From Mesodorylaimus sp. YZB2_4 (Eukaryota > Nematoda > Enoplea > Dorylaimida > Dorylaimidae), in assembly GCA_030248295.1 (NCBI GenBank), contig JASANH010001563.1:434001-498000 (forward strand): a stretch of 64,000 nucleotides of DNA, written 5' to 3'. The translations under genes and the position numbers were made by a program. The notes beneath the pieces were generated by a model, which was not told the origin of the DNA, did not search any database, and was given only the letters and a program-made list of their open reading frames with translations. Shown piece after piece: positions 26,801 through 38,900 of the stretch (positions within the stretch are counted from its first letter, which is position 1; the number at the start of each line of letters is the position of its first letter).

Positions 26801-27088
26801 GACCACCAGACAAGCCAAGACGAGAACCGCAACCCGGTCCATGTGGTCAAGGAGGGAGCCAGTCATGGCCAGACCCCTGAATCTCACCCCACCAACCCGT
26901 TCGATCCACCCGCGGCCCACTCCGATATCGACGAGGCGGCCTTGGCCAGCTTCGTGCAGGACTACGTTCCCGTACAGAAGATGTTGCATTCGCTATTCTT
27001 CGACGAGGCCACTGGTCTCAACGATCTGGGCCTGGCCAGCGCGGCTGGTGGCGAGGGCGGCCACAGTCCGCACGTCGACGGCCAGTGA
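23857..27088 (+). CDS. Unrecognised His-rich disordered protein with N-terminal tandem motif
   Basis: Exons 23857-24295, 25059-25280 and 25416-27088 join in phase to 777 residues; I do not recognise the family. Residues 28-146 hold two copies of one motif: YVFGSSRPRDLSYLDFLP with RVYNTRL, and YVFGSSTPRDLSYLERLP with RIYDVKL. A basic Ser/Pro-rich linker follows, then about 450 residues dominated by His, Asp, Glu and Gln with phrases such as EHHGHEDVQGHGHHDRSDH. The last 60 residues are more ordered in appearance (EAALASFVQDYVPVQKML, then LHSLFFDEATGLNDLGLAS). There is no signal peptide and no membrane segment. The His-rich part could bind metal ions or act as a pH-sensitive spacer; this is only a suggestion. 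The gene has a TATA box and converges with synergin gamma. Confidence 0.75.
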
Positions 27089-27360
27089 CCGCCTCGACGA
27101 TAAATGACCCTTAGCTAGTTATTTATCTCATCCACGTTGTCCCGTGCTCTTTGATAATAAGCCGAGCAGCTCAAATCCGTTTCCTTTCGCGCACCGCACC
27201 GTACAAGAATAAATATGATAGCATGTATTCGCCCAGGTCCGTCATAAGTAACATCCTTTTGGACTAGTACCAAGCTCGCCCTTACACCAGCCACACTTAA
27301 ATGTACACTCAACAACGCGTCAATGTCCACATTGGTTCCACTTGGATATTGATCAACCCC

Positions 27361-30300
27361 TCACAACAAGCATGGAACGTCCAATGCTGGCAGAACTGAA
27401 TCGATGCAGTTGATCCACAGGTTAGCGCACTGAAAAGGAAAGCACGGTAGGGTCTTCCCTGCTGACAGATAAATATGTTCAGCCAGGTGTGGCTTCAGGC
27501 CTAGACGCCACAGTAAGTTTAGGTTCCTCGCCTACTGCTAGTTCGAGACTGACCACTGCTAGAGTCTTCATCGTGACATGTTTGCTCTCAGCATGTGGGT
27601 TACAATCAACAACCCCACCCGATCGATCGACTGAACATACCTGCGCGTGATACTGCCTTCCTCCATAGGTCAGCTTATAGTCGAAGCTGGTGCCTTGATC
27701 CGTCTTGCAAGTCGCATCCACATTCAACAGGCAAACACCACAGCACGCAATCTTCCGCCTCTCGTCCACCGAGCCCGTCAACGGCACCGATGCATTTCGA
27801 AAATCAAGATTCTCAGGCGTTGGCTGAAGGAAGCAATGAAAAGTAAGACAAAGGCCAAATAGCACAATGCACTTGATAGGTTACCCCCTCAATGCGCTCC
27901 TGCCTCTATGGAGAAGGCCCGCACAACAAATACTTATCTGCCACACGAGCAGAGGACGCAGGCGCATGCCTCATGACCGAGAAACACGTAAAACACAAAA
28001 CCATCAGAGGCAACCTCCCACTGAATTACGGGCCCTCCTAATCCACTCAACACTTCCGAACTTACCAACAGTCCACTGAACGTCACATAGCCGCACAGAC
28101 TCGTCCACGTCGAGTCGATATCGGTCAGCAAATCAATCAGCTTGTCCGTTTGGAAAGCTGAAATCAGAACAGTCAACCGCCAACCAGCTCCCGCGTTCAG
28201 ACAAGCTTACCCATCGTCTGCAACGACAGTCGTATACGCCTCGACACGCGATAAATTTGCACATTGCCGCACAGATATTTCGAGCCTCGATCCGTGGCCA
28301 GTATCTCCTTCCGCACGCCCTCGTCCCCCGCCCTCGAAAACACACTTTCCGCCTGCTTCAGAAGTTGCAAACAAGCTTCCAAACACTTCGTCCACGCGTC
28401 CACATGCTTCTCCGCACTAGCCGATTCCTACAACGAAAACCAGTCTTGGCTGATCAACCACATCAGTCGCAGCAGAACATGCTCACCCCATTCTGATCGC
28501 CATTCTCTCTGAACGCCGCGTACCTATCGACCAGCGAAATGGAGCCAGCCGGCGACCGCATAACCGCCGCTAGCGACTGACCAGCCTCCGTCTCCCCTGC
28601 AACAAACCCACTCCACTCCAGCTCGCTCACACTAATCAGACCAGCATACCTGACTCCGGCTGTTCAAAATCGAACTGCTTTAGACTGTGTAAATCCAGGC
28701 TATGGATGGATGGTTCCTTCGATTCGCTCCTCACCGACCCAGCATCGTCGTCCGATTTGGCGTATCCACTCGCACCACCCAGATCCAACGATTCGTAGGT
28801 CTGTCGTATTAATTCGTTCAGATCTTTCTTGGGTATATTGGCCACATTGACAGTGAATCCCGAAGCAAGTTTAGGATCCGTTTGACTTCTGGCAATGGGC
28901 AGATTGGTCGAAACCAGGGTTGCTATTGCCGCATTCGAAGAGGATAACAGTTCATCATTGGCTCTCGGTGTGATTCGATCCGCTGACATCGTGCTGGGCA
29001 TCGCAGTTGCGAAATCACCAAAACTGTCGTCGTGCACTCTCGTAATGGGCAATTTCGGCTGATCCAAAGGACCAGCAGCTATCTGATCTGATTCAGTAGG
29101 ATGCGAATCCTTGTCTCGCTTAGCGTATTCCCCCGCCTGTTTGTCCAACGGATCGGCCAATGCTCGCAACGCCTCGTACGGATCTTGGCTCTGACTCAGA
29201 GCAGGAGTGTCCACAAGTTTAGGAAGTGGTTTCGACGCCGTCATCGACGTCATAACCGTGGAAGCTTGGAAATCAGTAAATTCGCCAAAATCGTCGCTGG
29301 AAACGGCCGAAGACGATGAGGCCAGGACAGAACTCCCCGGCGACGATACACCGATCGACGAAGGGGTGTTTAGTTCCACAATGCCATTCGATGGGCGACG
29401 TTCCGCGGGTGTGTTTAAGAGTGGCGGGATAGTAGGACTTGGGACAGCGGGCATTTGCTGCGGTGGATATGAAACAGCAGCGGGCGGAATGGTCAGTGCT
29501 GATAGTGATAAACGAGGAATCGGAGGGCGCGTCATACTCGAAAGCGATTCCAGGCTAGCCAAAGTACCAGTTTCCTAAATTAAAACGATCATGCTTTTTG
29601 GTCAGCGACCACGTTCAGCTCGGCTTACCTGCGCCAGTGCCACCAAAGCCAAGGCAGCGAAGAATTCCTCCTTGATTAACTGTCCAGGCTGCGATCGATT
29701 AGTCAGAGCCCAAATGGTCCCCAATATCTCGTTCGACAGTCCCGACGTCCGCAACAGAACGTACACGAGCCCCGTGTCCGGCAAGCCACCACCGTACGGT
29801 CGATTCGGAGGCAAACAAGCGTTCAAATATTTCAGATACTCCTGCGGAAGTTTTGATTTGTCCTTCGTCCACGGCGGCAGGAAACACATTGGGGCGCCGA
29901 TTGGTGCACCGCCTTGGCGACCATCCGGGCTGACCACTGTTGACATAGCTAAGGAAAAGAGCACGTTTTAATACATACGTGTTTTTATTTAGCATTAATG
30001 AGGTGATGGTTACTTGGTATAACAAACACGCCTTCCATTCCACTAGCCGATTTTAATCCTTGCGGCGAAAAATCGCCCATTGCACTTGAAGGATACTTGC
30101 CATTGTCGAGTCGGAGACCAGCAAAATGATGCATCATTTTCTCCAAATCTAAAATAATTTTCAGAAACAGACGTTCAACACTCAAATTAACTCACTCACC
30201 TTTGGGTGTCAGGTGAAGGGCAGATGGTGGTAAAGCTGAGCCGCCTTCAGGCGGCAGCACAAATTGGCCAGCTGAAGGTCGATTCACCGGAGTTGCAGCA

Positions 30301-31204
30301 AGGTGTCTCATTTCAAGCCCGGGCATAGCTGCGACGAAGGGAGGAGCAGACGCGGGGTAATTAGCTTGATTCCCGTACATGAAAGCTGATGCTGAAAAAA
30401 CAAGCGTTGAGGCGAAACAACATAATTACCGGGGGGGGGGGGGCAAGTTTGCTGTCTATTTACCCCCACCACAAGCGAGTAAGACCGCCCCACTAGATAC
30501 AGGGACGTACTGTACCTGCATAGACAGCATAGCAATCAGCAAAAGTTAACGCCTCAAGTGTTCGTAAAGGGTTCATAAACAGGCCCAATAATCTTACCGA
30601 ATCTAATGACCTGCACAAAAACATTGCTCACCTGCGGGTGCTGGTCGACGATTCGCAGACACATTTGTGGCTGGCATATTTGGCGCCAAGGGTTTACCGA
30701 GCATCTGAGCGATCATAGCGTCCGGAGTCGCTGCGTGTGTTCCTCTCGTATTCAAATGCTGCAATTTCGATCGCTGTTGCTCATACTCTCGCATTTTTTG
30801 AGCTTGTCGCGCCATGTCTCCAGTCAAAGGAATCCTAAAGACGACAAAAATCGTGTTAGGGTCACCCATACTAGACCTTAAAGTTGTAAGAAAGGAAACA
30901 TCTGCTTTAAAAAGTTTCCGGCCCTGAGCTGTAATTTTTGCCACCGGTTAACGGAAACTAAGTGACAAGAACGGCTGCTTGGGTTTGGAAAGCAAGATGA
31001 CTTGGAGTTTGATAACCTGAGCGACCGCTGTTCCCATCGGCAGCAGGGGTCTTACCCTCCATGTTGTTGCCCTGATATCGGTGAGGGAAACTGAACCGGC
31101 ACATTTCCCACATGACTAGCACCACCAACGAATCCTTGTGGAGCAAATGCCAAATTTTGGGCCGATAATGTCACTGCTGATGGTTGTCGTATTTGCTCCG
31201 ACAT
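27361..31204 (-). CDS. SYNRG: Synergin gamma (AP-1-binding EH-domain protein)
   Basis: The start is MSEQIRQPSAVTL at 31204. Exon 1 joins in phase to IPLTGDMARQAQKMREYEQQ. An EH domain spans about 29950-29633, with PPWTKDKSKLPQEYLKYLNA and then LSNEILGTIWALTNR. A Ser/Pro/Thr-rich middle follows, with an acidic DFGEFTDFQ motif of the kind that binds clathrin-adaptor ears, and a second DSFGDFATA. The conserved C-terminal module reads CGVCLLNVDA, YKLTYGGRQYHAQ, and a final 69-base coding exon (27429-27361) CANLWINCIDSVLPALDVPC. That last exon is too short to show as a long reading frame but is required by homology. The protein links AP-1/GGA adaptors with EH-ligand cargo at the trans-Golgi and endosomes. 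Confidence 0.92.
30431..30443. repeat. Poly(G) tract, 13 bases
   Basis: An uninterrupted G run inside a synergin gamma intron, reading as poly(C) on the coding strand. It is another member of the recurrent homopolymer set. Confidence 0.95.
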
Positions 31205-31688
31205 TTCCTCCGAAAAACACCCAACTCGTCGAGCGAAACGACCAAACTAATTGAAGGGAGGGAAAGCCGCGAAAAGAATCGAGAACATACTGTACATCCA
31301 TCGCATCGATGCGGCACAAATCGCACTTGCAGGCGACCCAGTAATTAGCACCTATTTAAAGTCAACAAGTGATTAATAGCAGGAAAATTTTAGTTTCAGG
31401 AAATGTATTCTATGCAGTTGCATCTCGATTTTGAAGGGGTTACGCGACCTGGCATCATGCAGCAAATAAAATAGGACGAACTTCGCCAAATACTTCAACA
31501 ATTTTAGCGACTGCTTACGACTTCTTTTGTTCGCGTATCTGAAACTAAAACCAAGGCCTGGCAGCAAGTCTACCGTCTGCCATTTCCCACCCAAGCTCTT
31601 CGGCCGCTGCGCTGGGATCAGCTGATTGCTCTTGGCTTGGATGACTTTGCTATCAAAGTTTTCACGAATTTCTTCCTGATTTGTGACC
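31205..31688. promoter_or_regulatory. Shared divergent promoter region, SYNRG / SLC66A1
   Basis: Two start codons face apart across 484 bases, so both promoters must lie here. No TATA box is evident. A minus-strand frame of 108 codons inside it shows no family resemblance. Confidence 0.45.
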
Positions 31689-32645
31689 ATGTTCGGCAAG
31701 TATTATCCCCTGTTGTCTCTCCAGCTCGACCCTCTGGGCGAGTTCGATCAGTCCAACCTGACCGACTGTCCGGGCGGCAACGAATGGATCATGACTCATT
31801 TCGGGCAATGTGTATCGACTTCCTTCCAGTGGACTTCGTTTATTCTGGGGTTCGTCTCCTTAATTATTTGGTTTTTTCCTGGTTTGCCTCAGATTTATCA
31901 AAATTATAAACGAGGTAGTTGTGAAGAGGCCCTGTCGCCCATTTTTTTGTTTCTTTGGGCTCTTGGAGATTCCATGAATTTGACGGGGGCCATACTCACC
32001 AAACAATTACCAGTACAGATTTACGTTGGTTGTTATTACATGCTTCAAGATTGCATTATTTGGGGTCAGTTCATTTATTACAAAGCCAAGAACCGATGGC
32101 GAGTACGATTGGAACAGGATCTAGGCACCACGCATCCTCGATCGACCTCATTGAATGCATTGCTGTTTGGTGCTGCATTTCTGATTTCGGGCGGTGCATT
32201 CTATTCAAAATCATTCCCTTCCATCGAATCGGCTCAATCGATCGATAGTTATCGAAGCCGTACCCTCTTGGCCCCAATATTCAATGGTGCCACCGACGAG
32301 ATCGGTTACGCGTGCGGGATCATCTCGTCTGTGAGTTACCTGAGTGGGCGCATTCCTCAGCTGATCAAGAATTACAAACGCCAATCGACCGAGGGCGTAT
32401 CGATCGCCATGTATATCTTTATTTGTCTGGGCAATGCCACCTACGGGGCATCAGTCTTGTTAGGATGCGAAGGCGACCCGATCATCTACTACGCTCGTCA
32501 CTTGCCGTGGTTGGTGGGAAGTCTGGCCTGCCTCTTCTTGGATTCATTCGTCTTCTTGCAATATTTTCGATACAAAAATCTCAGCAAGGAAGATTTACTG
32601 CCTATTATCGACGACAGCCTCGACCGATCTGACCCTATCGCGTAG
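31689..32645 (+). CDS. SLC66A1: PQ-loop lysosomal cationic amino-acid exporter (SLC66A1/LAAT-1 type)
   Basis: A single uninterrupted reading frame of 318 residues, the only clearly intronless gene in the window. Two PQ-loop motifs are visible: FFPGLPQIYQNYKRGSCEEA near residue 60, and LSGRIPQLIKNYKRQSTEGV near residue 221. Each follows a hydrophobic helix, and the overall pattern is seven membrane segments. The phrase LSPIFLFLWALGDSMNLTGA is typical of the SLC66A1 (PQLC2) group. Relatives export lysine, arginine and the cysteamine-cysteine disulfide from lysosomes. There is an early glycosylation site (NLTD). The absence of introns among intron-rich neighbours could mean retroposition, but no poly(A) tail or target duplication is visible. 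A related cystinosin-type substrate is less likely. Confidence 0.9.
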   Translation: MFGKYYPLLSLQLDPLGEFDQSNLTDCPGGNEWIMTHFGQCVSTSFQWTSFILGFVSLIIWFFPGLPQIYQNYKRGSCEEALSPIFLFLWALGDSMNLTGAILTKQLPVQIYVGCYYMLQDCIIWGQFIYYKAKNRWRVRLEQDLGTTHPRSTSLNALLFGAAFLISGGAFYSKSFPSIESAQSIDSYRSRTLLAPIFNGATDEIGYACGIISSVSYLSGRIPQLIKNYKRQSTEGVSIAMYIFICLGNATYGASVLLGCEGDPIIYYARHLPWLVGSLACLFLDSFVFLQYFRYKNLSKEDLLPIIDDSLDRSDPIA

Positions 32646-32894
32646 ACTAAATATGGCACTGCAGGCAGCATATTAAAATAAGGCCTATAAAAATATGTCT
32701 AAGAATATTCCAGTCCTGATATTCCAGTCCATCTTTCATCGACTTCTCATTTTACGTCCACGTCGACCCATCGCTATGCGTCAACGCTTCCTTGAAAGAT
32801 ATCAACGCCTGTTCGGCCCAATTTTCATCGTTCAATGGGAGAAAATACCTGAAATTCTGTATTTGTACTTTTATATTCTTTGTTTTATCTCTTT

Positions 32895-35122
32895 TTACTT
32901 TTCCATGATGTGATTCAAGCATCGTCTTTCCTCGTTACTCAAATATCCCCAGCTCGCCGTTAGGTTTCTTTGTACTTGCGATGGGCTAGAAACGGATGCA
33001 ATTTTATCGTTACAATAAAAAGTACAAGGGTCTGATACCTGTCCATCCCAACCAGAGTCGTGGCCACGCCTGGGAAATTAGCGCTTTCATGTGCGGCCAA
33101 TTTCGAAATATCCACGCCTTTTTTCTACAAAAAGGACTTGCCAAAGATTCGAAATTGTATGGTTTAGTTAGGTACCTTGCAAAAGTCGGCCGCCGCCTTG
33201 CAAGCCGCTTTGATGCGATCGGATGTCGGATGCCAAATGGGTGGTCCATTATTGGTTAGCAGTCCCATGGACATTGGGGCCGCATTGATAATACCCACAT
33301 TTTTACTCTGAAACAAGCTTTCTTAGTAATTTCGACGAAGGGGCATCGAGAGTGCCATACCCTGAAAAATGAAATGTAGTAACGTAAACTGGAATCATGC
33401 AAAACTGAGCGACTATAAGTCAGGATCACATCGATGGCCACTTCCGATTTTTCCACGATGGACCTGAAAGAGCAAGACGATCAGAGCATCGGCAGTTAGT
33501 CTGCAATATCCCTCAAAGCAGGCTCCCCCTCACTTTAGGAAATCCAAGTCGTATCCAGTGATGCCGATGTAGCGTGCCTTGCCACTTTGCTTGGCTTCTT
33601 GTAACACGGGCAAAGTCACATTCAGGATGATCTCTTCCTTCTCGCAAAATTCCACGTCATGAATCTGGAAGCAGAGAATGCGGGGTTGAGTATGATAACG
33701 CGAGGGGACGCCATAACGTCAGTTGACACAGCAGAAAGTGAAGCGGAAGTTGAGTCACGCGGTTAGGGGCTTGCGGGAGGGACCCTAATTGAAAGTTTAT
33801 CCCCCCCCCCCCCGAGACAATGTGCAGCTCGATTTTCACACATCCGCTCATCCGTTAATCCGCTAAAATGTTTCTTACTTGGAGTCGGGAGTACCCAAAA
33901 TGGAGACCCTTTTTCATATTGAGGGGGGAGGGGGTAAGCCGAGCTGGAAATTGGACACGGGGTGGGCGAGTCAACCAGGCTCCTTTCGAGCGGATGCCCC
34001 CTCCCCTTTAAAGACAACAAGCACCTACGTGCAAAATGTCCACGTAGGGTAAGTGAAGGCGTTCCAAGGCCGTGTCGATTTGACGCCGTGTCCTTTCGGC
34101 ACTGAAATCGAACATTTGTTGATAATCTTTTTCGTATCGACCAATCTTGGTGGCGATGTAGTAGGCTGAGCGCGGGATCTTTTTCAGGGCCTTAAAAGGA
34201 TGCAGAGGGCGAGTGAGAGTACCCATTCATGCAGGGCACTGATGGCGCACCACTGGCAATATGACTCATCCAGCTGCCATGCACTTGAACATCACGTGAT
34301 CACCTATTGCGGTCCCCTTTATTCTGGCAGCCTGACCAGCCGTGCCCCTGTGGTGTACTCGGTAACCCAGTCAGTGCGGGAAGCACGAAGCGTGGGGCTA
34401 ATCCTCACCAGGGCCACCTCTCATACACAGCGCCTCGCTCGAGCTGGCGAATCCTCACCTCGCCCAGTGCTTCTTCCGATCTGCCTTGTCCATACCAAAA
34501 CGCCGTATCGATGAAGTTGATGCCACTTTTCAGGGACTCCTCGACAATACTGTTCACAGCAGCTTGATCACACGAGTAATAGAGGCCTCCGAAAGGACCG
34601 CCGCCTGCAATGTAATGCAACCCTCGTGCCTGGCGGGTCTTGGCGAGTCGGAGAATGATCGATACTCTCCCCCGGCTGGGAGACATCACCCTCGGGTTGA
34701 TGTTTCAGCCGCAGGCACAGTCGCACGGAATGCCTACTCCAGTCAGAGTTTGTGTCCCACCGACTTTGGTCGGCCATATCTCTCCTGCGCCTGCCGGGCT
34801 TGGTTGCAGTCAGGGCACTGATCTACTCGTAAACCGTTTCGTTTGAGTTGTCTGCGAAACGTACTCGGGCCCACATTGCACCGACATGGACCTGCCCGTG
34901 AGCCACGGTTCATTAACTTAAAATGTTTGCGCCCATCTGGACGGAGTTCTGCACCACGTCAAGAACACTGCCATCATTGCCACCCTTAAACCCGATCTTA
35001 CCCAAACTCAACTTGGACACGAACATATCCGTCCATCCCAACTTCCGATACTCCGTCTGCCTGACGCTCGCCTCGTCGTGGAATCCCTCGACAAGGGTCG
35101 GCGGCCACTTTCCTGGACTCAT
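32895..35122 (-). CDS. Aldo-keto reductase, L-galactose dehydrogenase-like
   Basis: Eight exons (35122-35002, 34604-34459, 34190-34029, 33664-33534, 33463-33361, 33307-33176, 33124-33039, 32985-32895) give 323 residues. The TIM-barrel landmarks are in order: EYRKLGWTDMFVSKLSLG; FIDTAFWYGQGRSEEALGE with the catalytic Asp and Tyr; IATKIGRYEKDY with the Lys; YVDILHIHDVEF with the His; RYIGITGYDLDFL; GIINAAPMSMGLLTNNGPP; and GVATTLVGM. The final exon ends in LNHIMEK. This subgroup oxidises aldoses such as L-galactose using NAD(P)+; the true substrate in animals is not established here. The apparent reading frame past exon 1 (KIGFKGGND) is intron read-through after a GTAAG donor. Confidence 0.9.
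33801..33813. repeat. Poly(C) tract, 13 bases
   Basis: A C run in intron 3 of the aldo-keto reductase gene. It is of the same kind as the other homopolymer tracts listed. Confidence 0.95.
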
Positions 35123-35920
35123 ACCGATTTGGTCCCTACAACCACACTGTCACCATTGACACAGAGCCCACGGCTGAATCAAGTAGGTATTCGGTCAGCA
35201 CAAACTGTCGCCATGGCGGGCCTCACAACGGGCACACATCTTTACTGATGGCAAGGCACTTCAAGTCACACACCACGCATCGCCCCAACCATCCTGGGCC
35301 TACAGGTCTCAAGTTATTTCTCGTGCTCCGTTTCGAGTTGGTGGGGTCTCACACACCCGCTCTGGTCGTGTGGTAAAACACAATGTCTCACTCGGCCATG
35401 TTGGATCGACCACTCGTGTTCGAACTGGCCAGCAGCTTCAATGCACTCGCCTGCTCTGCCCAGTAATTCTGCCCTTGCGCTGGTCTGCCCTCGCTGATGC
35501 GATCGAAATGCTCCTTTTTCCTGTCCTTCGTGCTACATCTTTCGCTTCATGCCCACGAACCCACTCTGGAATTCTCACCAATCCAGACTCAATAAACACT
35601 GCCCACCCACACTGATCCGTCCATCGCAGCTTGCTCACCTCGTCGTAACCGGCCGCATGCTCTTGCACAAAACCAAAGCCCAATCTGTCGGTACTGCCAC
35701 CACTGATAAGACCACCGTGCACCCCTGCCAGCCATAATCCCACACGCTCCTGCCATAAAACCATCACTCTTATCGTAAACGTAGGAGAGCCGACCAAGGA
35801 CAGCAAATGCATCCAACCACCACTGCAAACTGCACTTTTATTACTCACGACTCCAACACAGAATACAACTCGGATTCACGAATATGCTATCGAATCAGTG
35901 AAAATTAAATATCTATTCCA
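35123..35920. other. Spacer between the aldo-keto reductase and NFX1
   Basis: About 800 bases that must hold the promoter of the reductase and the 3' untranslated part of NFX1. The plus strand is noticeably richer in C than G. A 136-codon minus-strand frame at 35438-35848 has no recognisable domain and is not called. Confidence 0.45.
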
Positions 35921-38900
35921 TCAGCGACGAAGAATTGGTCCTGCAGCCAACTGCAGTGTTTTCATACTGGTCGGACTGGACCCTGCCTCTATCTGATTCG
36001 CTTTTGGAGGTACCACACGAGCGCTCGCTTTCGCACTGTCCTTTTGAACCACCGTCGATAAAAGAATACTCGGCACTTTCGATTTGCCCCTGAAACAAGA
36101 TTGAAACCTCTTGATACACATTCCATCATATCCAAGCCAAACTTACTTTTTAGCAGAAGCAACTACGTTACGTTGAGGCTCTTGGTCGTACGCCACCGTG
36201 TCAATTTCAAAGTAAGGCGCGTATTCGTGAATGATTCGGCGCTGGTTCCGATTCATTGGCGGAAACACGTGACTTCGGCTCAACTGCTTCGACTGAAATC
36301 GTAAACCTATCACGTGCTGCACACAGAGATGACAGCCCAGTATGATACTCCAAGGGGCCTACTTATTTAGACCCTGTCCTACCCCACTAATCAACTCACT
36401 TTCTCAGCCGACGAAACCAAATCCGTGAACGCCTTTTCGATCCCAAGCATAAAATCAGAGCACGCCTTGAACTGCTCCTTCAGGAAGTCAGGGTAGGCTG
36501 GCGGTCCCAGTTCCCCCACCAAATCATCCGTGTCGATATTCAATGCTTCAACGAAACGACGATTGCGTTCGATCCTTGCGCATTCCTCAGTGCAGTCCAA
36601 GCTAAAACACGCTCCAGCTGTATCATTGGTAATGCAAAATCAGAATCTCTCATCTTACCACTTGTATCTCTCCACACTCTCCTGTCGCATCAGTTCGCCC
36701 AAATCGACCTCGTTTTTCACATCCGCCTTGGTCGCTCTTCCCAAAAATCGCTGCGATGCCAGGCGATCGATTTCAAAGCAAGCCATGTTCTCTGTGACAT
36801 GACCGCACTTGCAAGTAACTTTCACCTAAACGATGCAAGTCAGTACGAGTGAATCCATCCACTTCCAAGTACTCACCACAGACTCGCATCGCTTCTCCTC
36901 GGGACAAGGCGTCTCCCCGTGACACTTCACAGCGCACGGATGCCCGCACGCCGATCGAGGACGCACGCAGGGCTGCGTGCATTGTTCACCGTCAGCACAG
37001 CACGCACCAGGATGGCAAGAGCGAATACAGGAATGCTGCTTACACGGGAGACTTTGACCACACGGTTTGCCGCATGATATATCGTTCAAATAGCACGGGA
37101 TATTCTTCCGCATCTAAACAACGATAATCAGATAGGACACGATTTCTTACATCCCAAAACACGTCATACCTCGTGCTGTCCATAGCATAGCTTCGCTGTC
37201 AGGTAAGTGCACGGTGGGCACTTCACATCGCTATGACAATTGTGGGTTACCGGATGATCACACAGGTGCTGTCGGGTGCACAGCCTCTCGCAAGCGGGCG
37301 GCTTCGTTCCACACCGGATCGGTGGGTAGATGACACTGGCACCGCAAAGGCAGGTCAATTCTTCGAAGCCTACAATAAGTTCTTATCACGCGATGCTACT
37401 CTCCGATAACAGCAGCAATGACTTACTGGCTTGCAGGCACGGTCGACACTTTCCACTGTGGCATAATGCTTCGCAAGTATGAATACCACACGACAACTTT
37501 CGTCCACATATTTGCGTGCAGATATGGTCCGCATCCACGCAACACACTTCGGTGCACTTGTGCTGCTTACAGCTCTTCTTCTTCGAACACCGACGCTCGC
37601 ACAACAAAGGATGCTCAGCTGAAAAGGCAATATCCAATGACTATCCTATAATCGAGCTCACATGCACTTACCATCGTAGTTGGCCAATTCCACACAAGGC
37701 AAGCTCTTCGTGGTTGCACCACATCGACATCGAACCGAAGTAGTCATTGGACAATTCGGACATGGTCCCGGGTGGCATTTCGACTGACACGTATGACTAT
37801 TTCCTGACATAAAACGCGTCCTCTGATTGCTGTCTTCGTTATTTCAACTTCTCAAACGTACCTTCCTCTCCGCACGGCAGTTTCTTCCCGCACACGTTTC
37901 CACAAACTGGAAGAGGATCAATGCATGAATCTCGAACAATCGACATTTCTTCCAAATTGAACTTTCCGCAACAGCACTTGCGCAATTCCTCGGGATCGAA
38001 AGAGCAATTGCCGCATTCGCCTTCGTGGCAATTCTTTGTACAGCGATGAACACCGCATTTGTGTAACTTGTCGCATGGAACCCCGCACGAATAAAGGCCC
38101 CCGTTCGCGGCTGATTTATCACCGCAAGGCACCAGACGTTGAGACTGACCGCAAAAACACTCTGTAGAAAAAGACGTCTCGTCAAGCCTTTCACCGCCAT
38201 AAGCACTGCTCAATTACCTTGAACAGTTTCTTCGGCGCACGGTGCACAATCACCAGCATGACAGACACGTTGACACTGGTGAATTGAGCAATTAAGTAGT
38301 TTGCCGCACACTTGACCGCACTGAAATCGAAACCCGCGGTAAAAATGTTTCGGGCTAACGTCTTGATACCGGTGCTCACCTGGAATGCCTCCGATCCGCA
38401 TCGCACTCTTCGCGATTGTCCCCCGCACTCGCATTTCTTATCCACAGTCAATGGACAGCCATCGCACGGTCCGGGATGACAGAGATCGTTGCACGGGTGC
38501 GGACACTCGTTGCCTCTTCGCTTTTGACACAACTCACCGCACGTATGAGGCACGCTGGCGTTGCCACGTTCAGACCACGTGGCGTGCGTTGGGTTCTTCA
38601 TTTTACCACAAAAGCATTTGTACTCGTTAGGAATTGATCGATTGACGCTTTGACAACCCGGACAGCGCCATTCTGACGAAAAATTCCCGCTGTAGACACT
38701 AGGAGGCATTAGGTTACAAGATACTTACCTGAAGGCGCAGCGGGAACAGTTGGTCCATCTTGCTGTCCGCAACTGTTGGCCCATCGTTTGGCGCATCGTA
38801 AGTGAAAGACACTGAAGCACAACTGGCACGACCACACGGCGTGCGTCCAGCGAATCCGTTCACAACAAATCATACACTCGTAAGATTCCTTTTGGAGTCG

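Noticed and set aside
25976-26989. A 337-codon minus-strand frame opposite the His-rich gene
   Set aside because: It is the antisense image of CAC/CAT histidine codons, which read as GTG/ATG (Val/Met) on the other strand. Its hydrophobic look is a by-product, and it has no domain.
34914-35001. An apparent alternative exon of the aldo-keto reductase reading KIGFKGGND
   Set aside because: It is read-through of intron 1 after a clear GTAAG donor. The next exon restores the family sequence GGPFGGLYY in the right phase.
35438-35848. A 136-codon minus-strand frame between the reductase and NFX1
   Set aside because: No recognisable family, no promoter or splice context, and it lies where untranslated sequence is expected.
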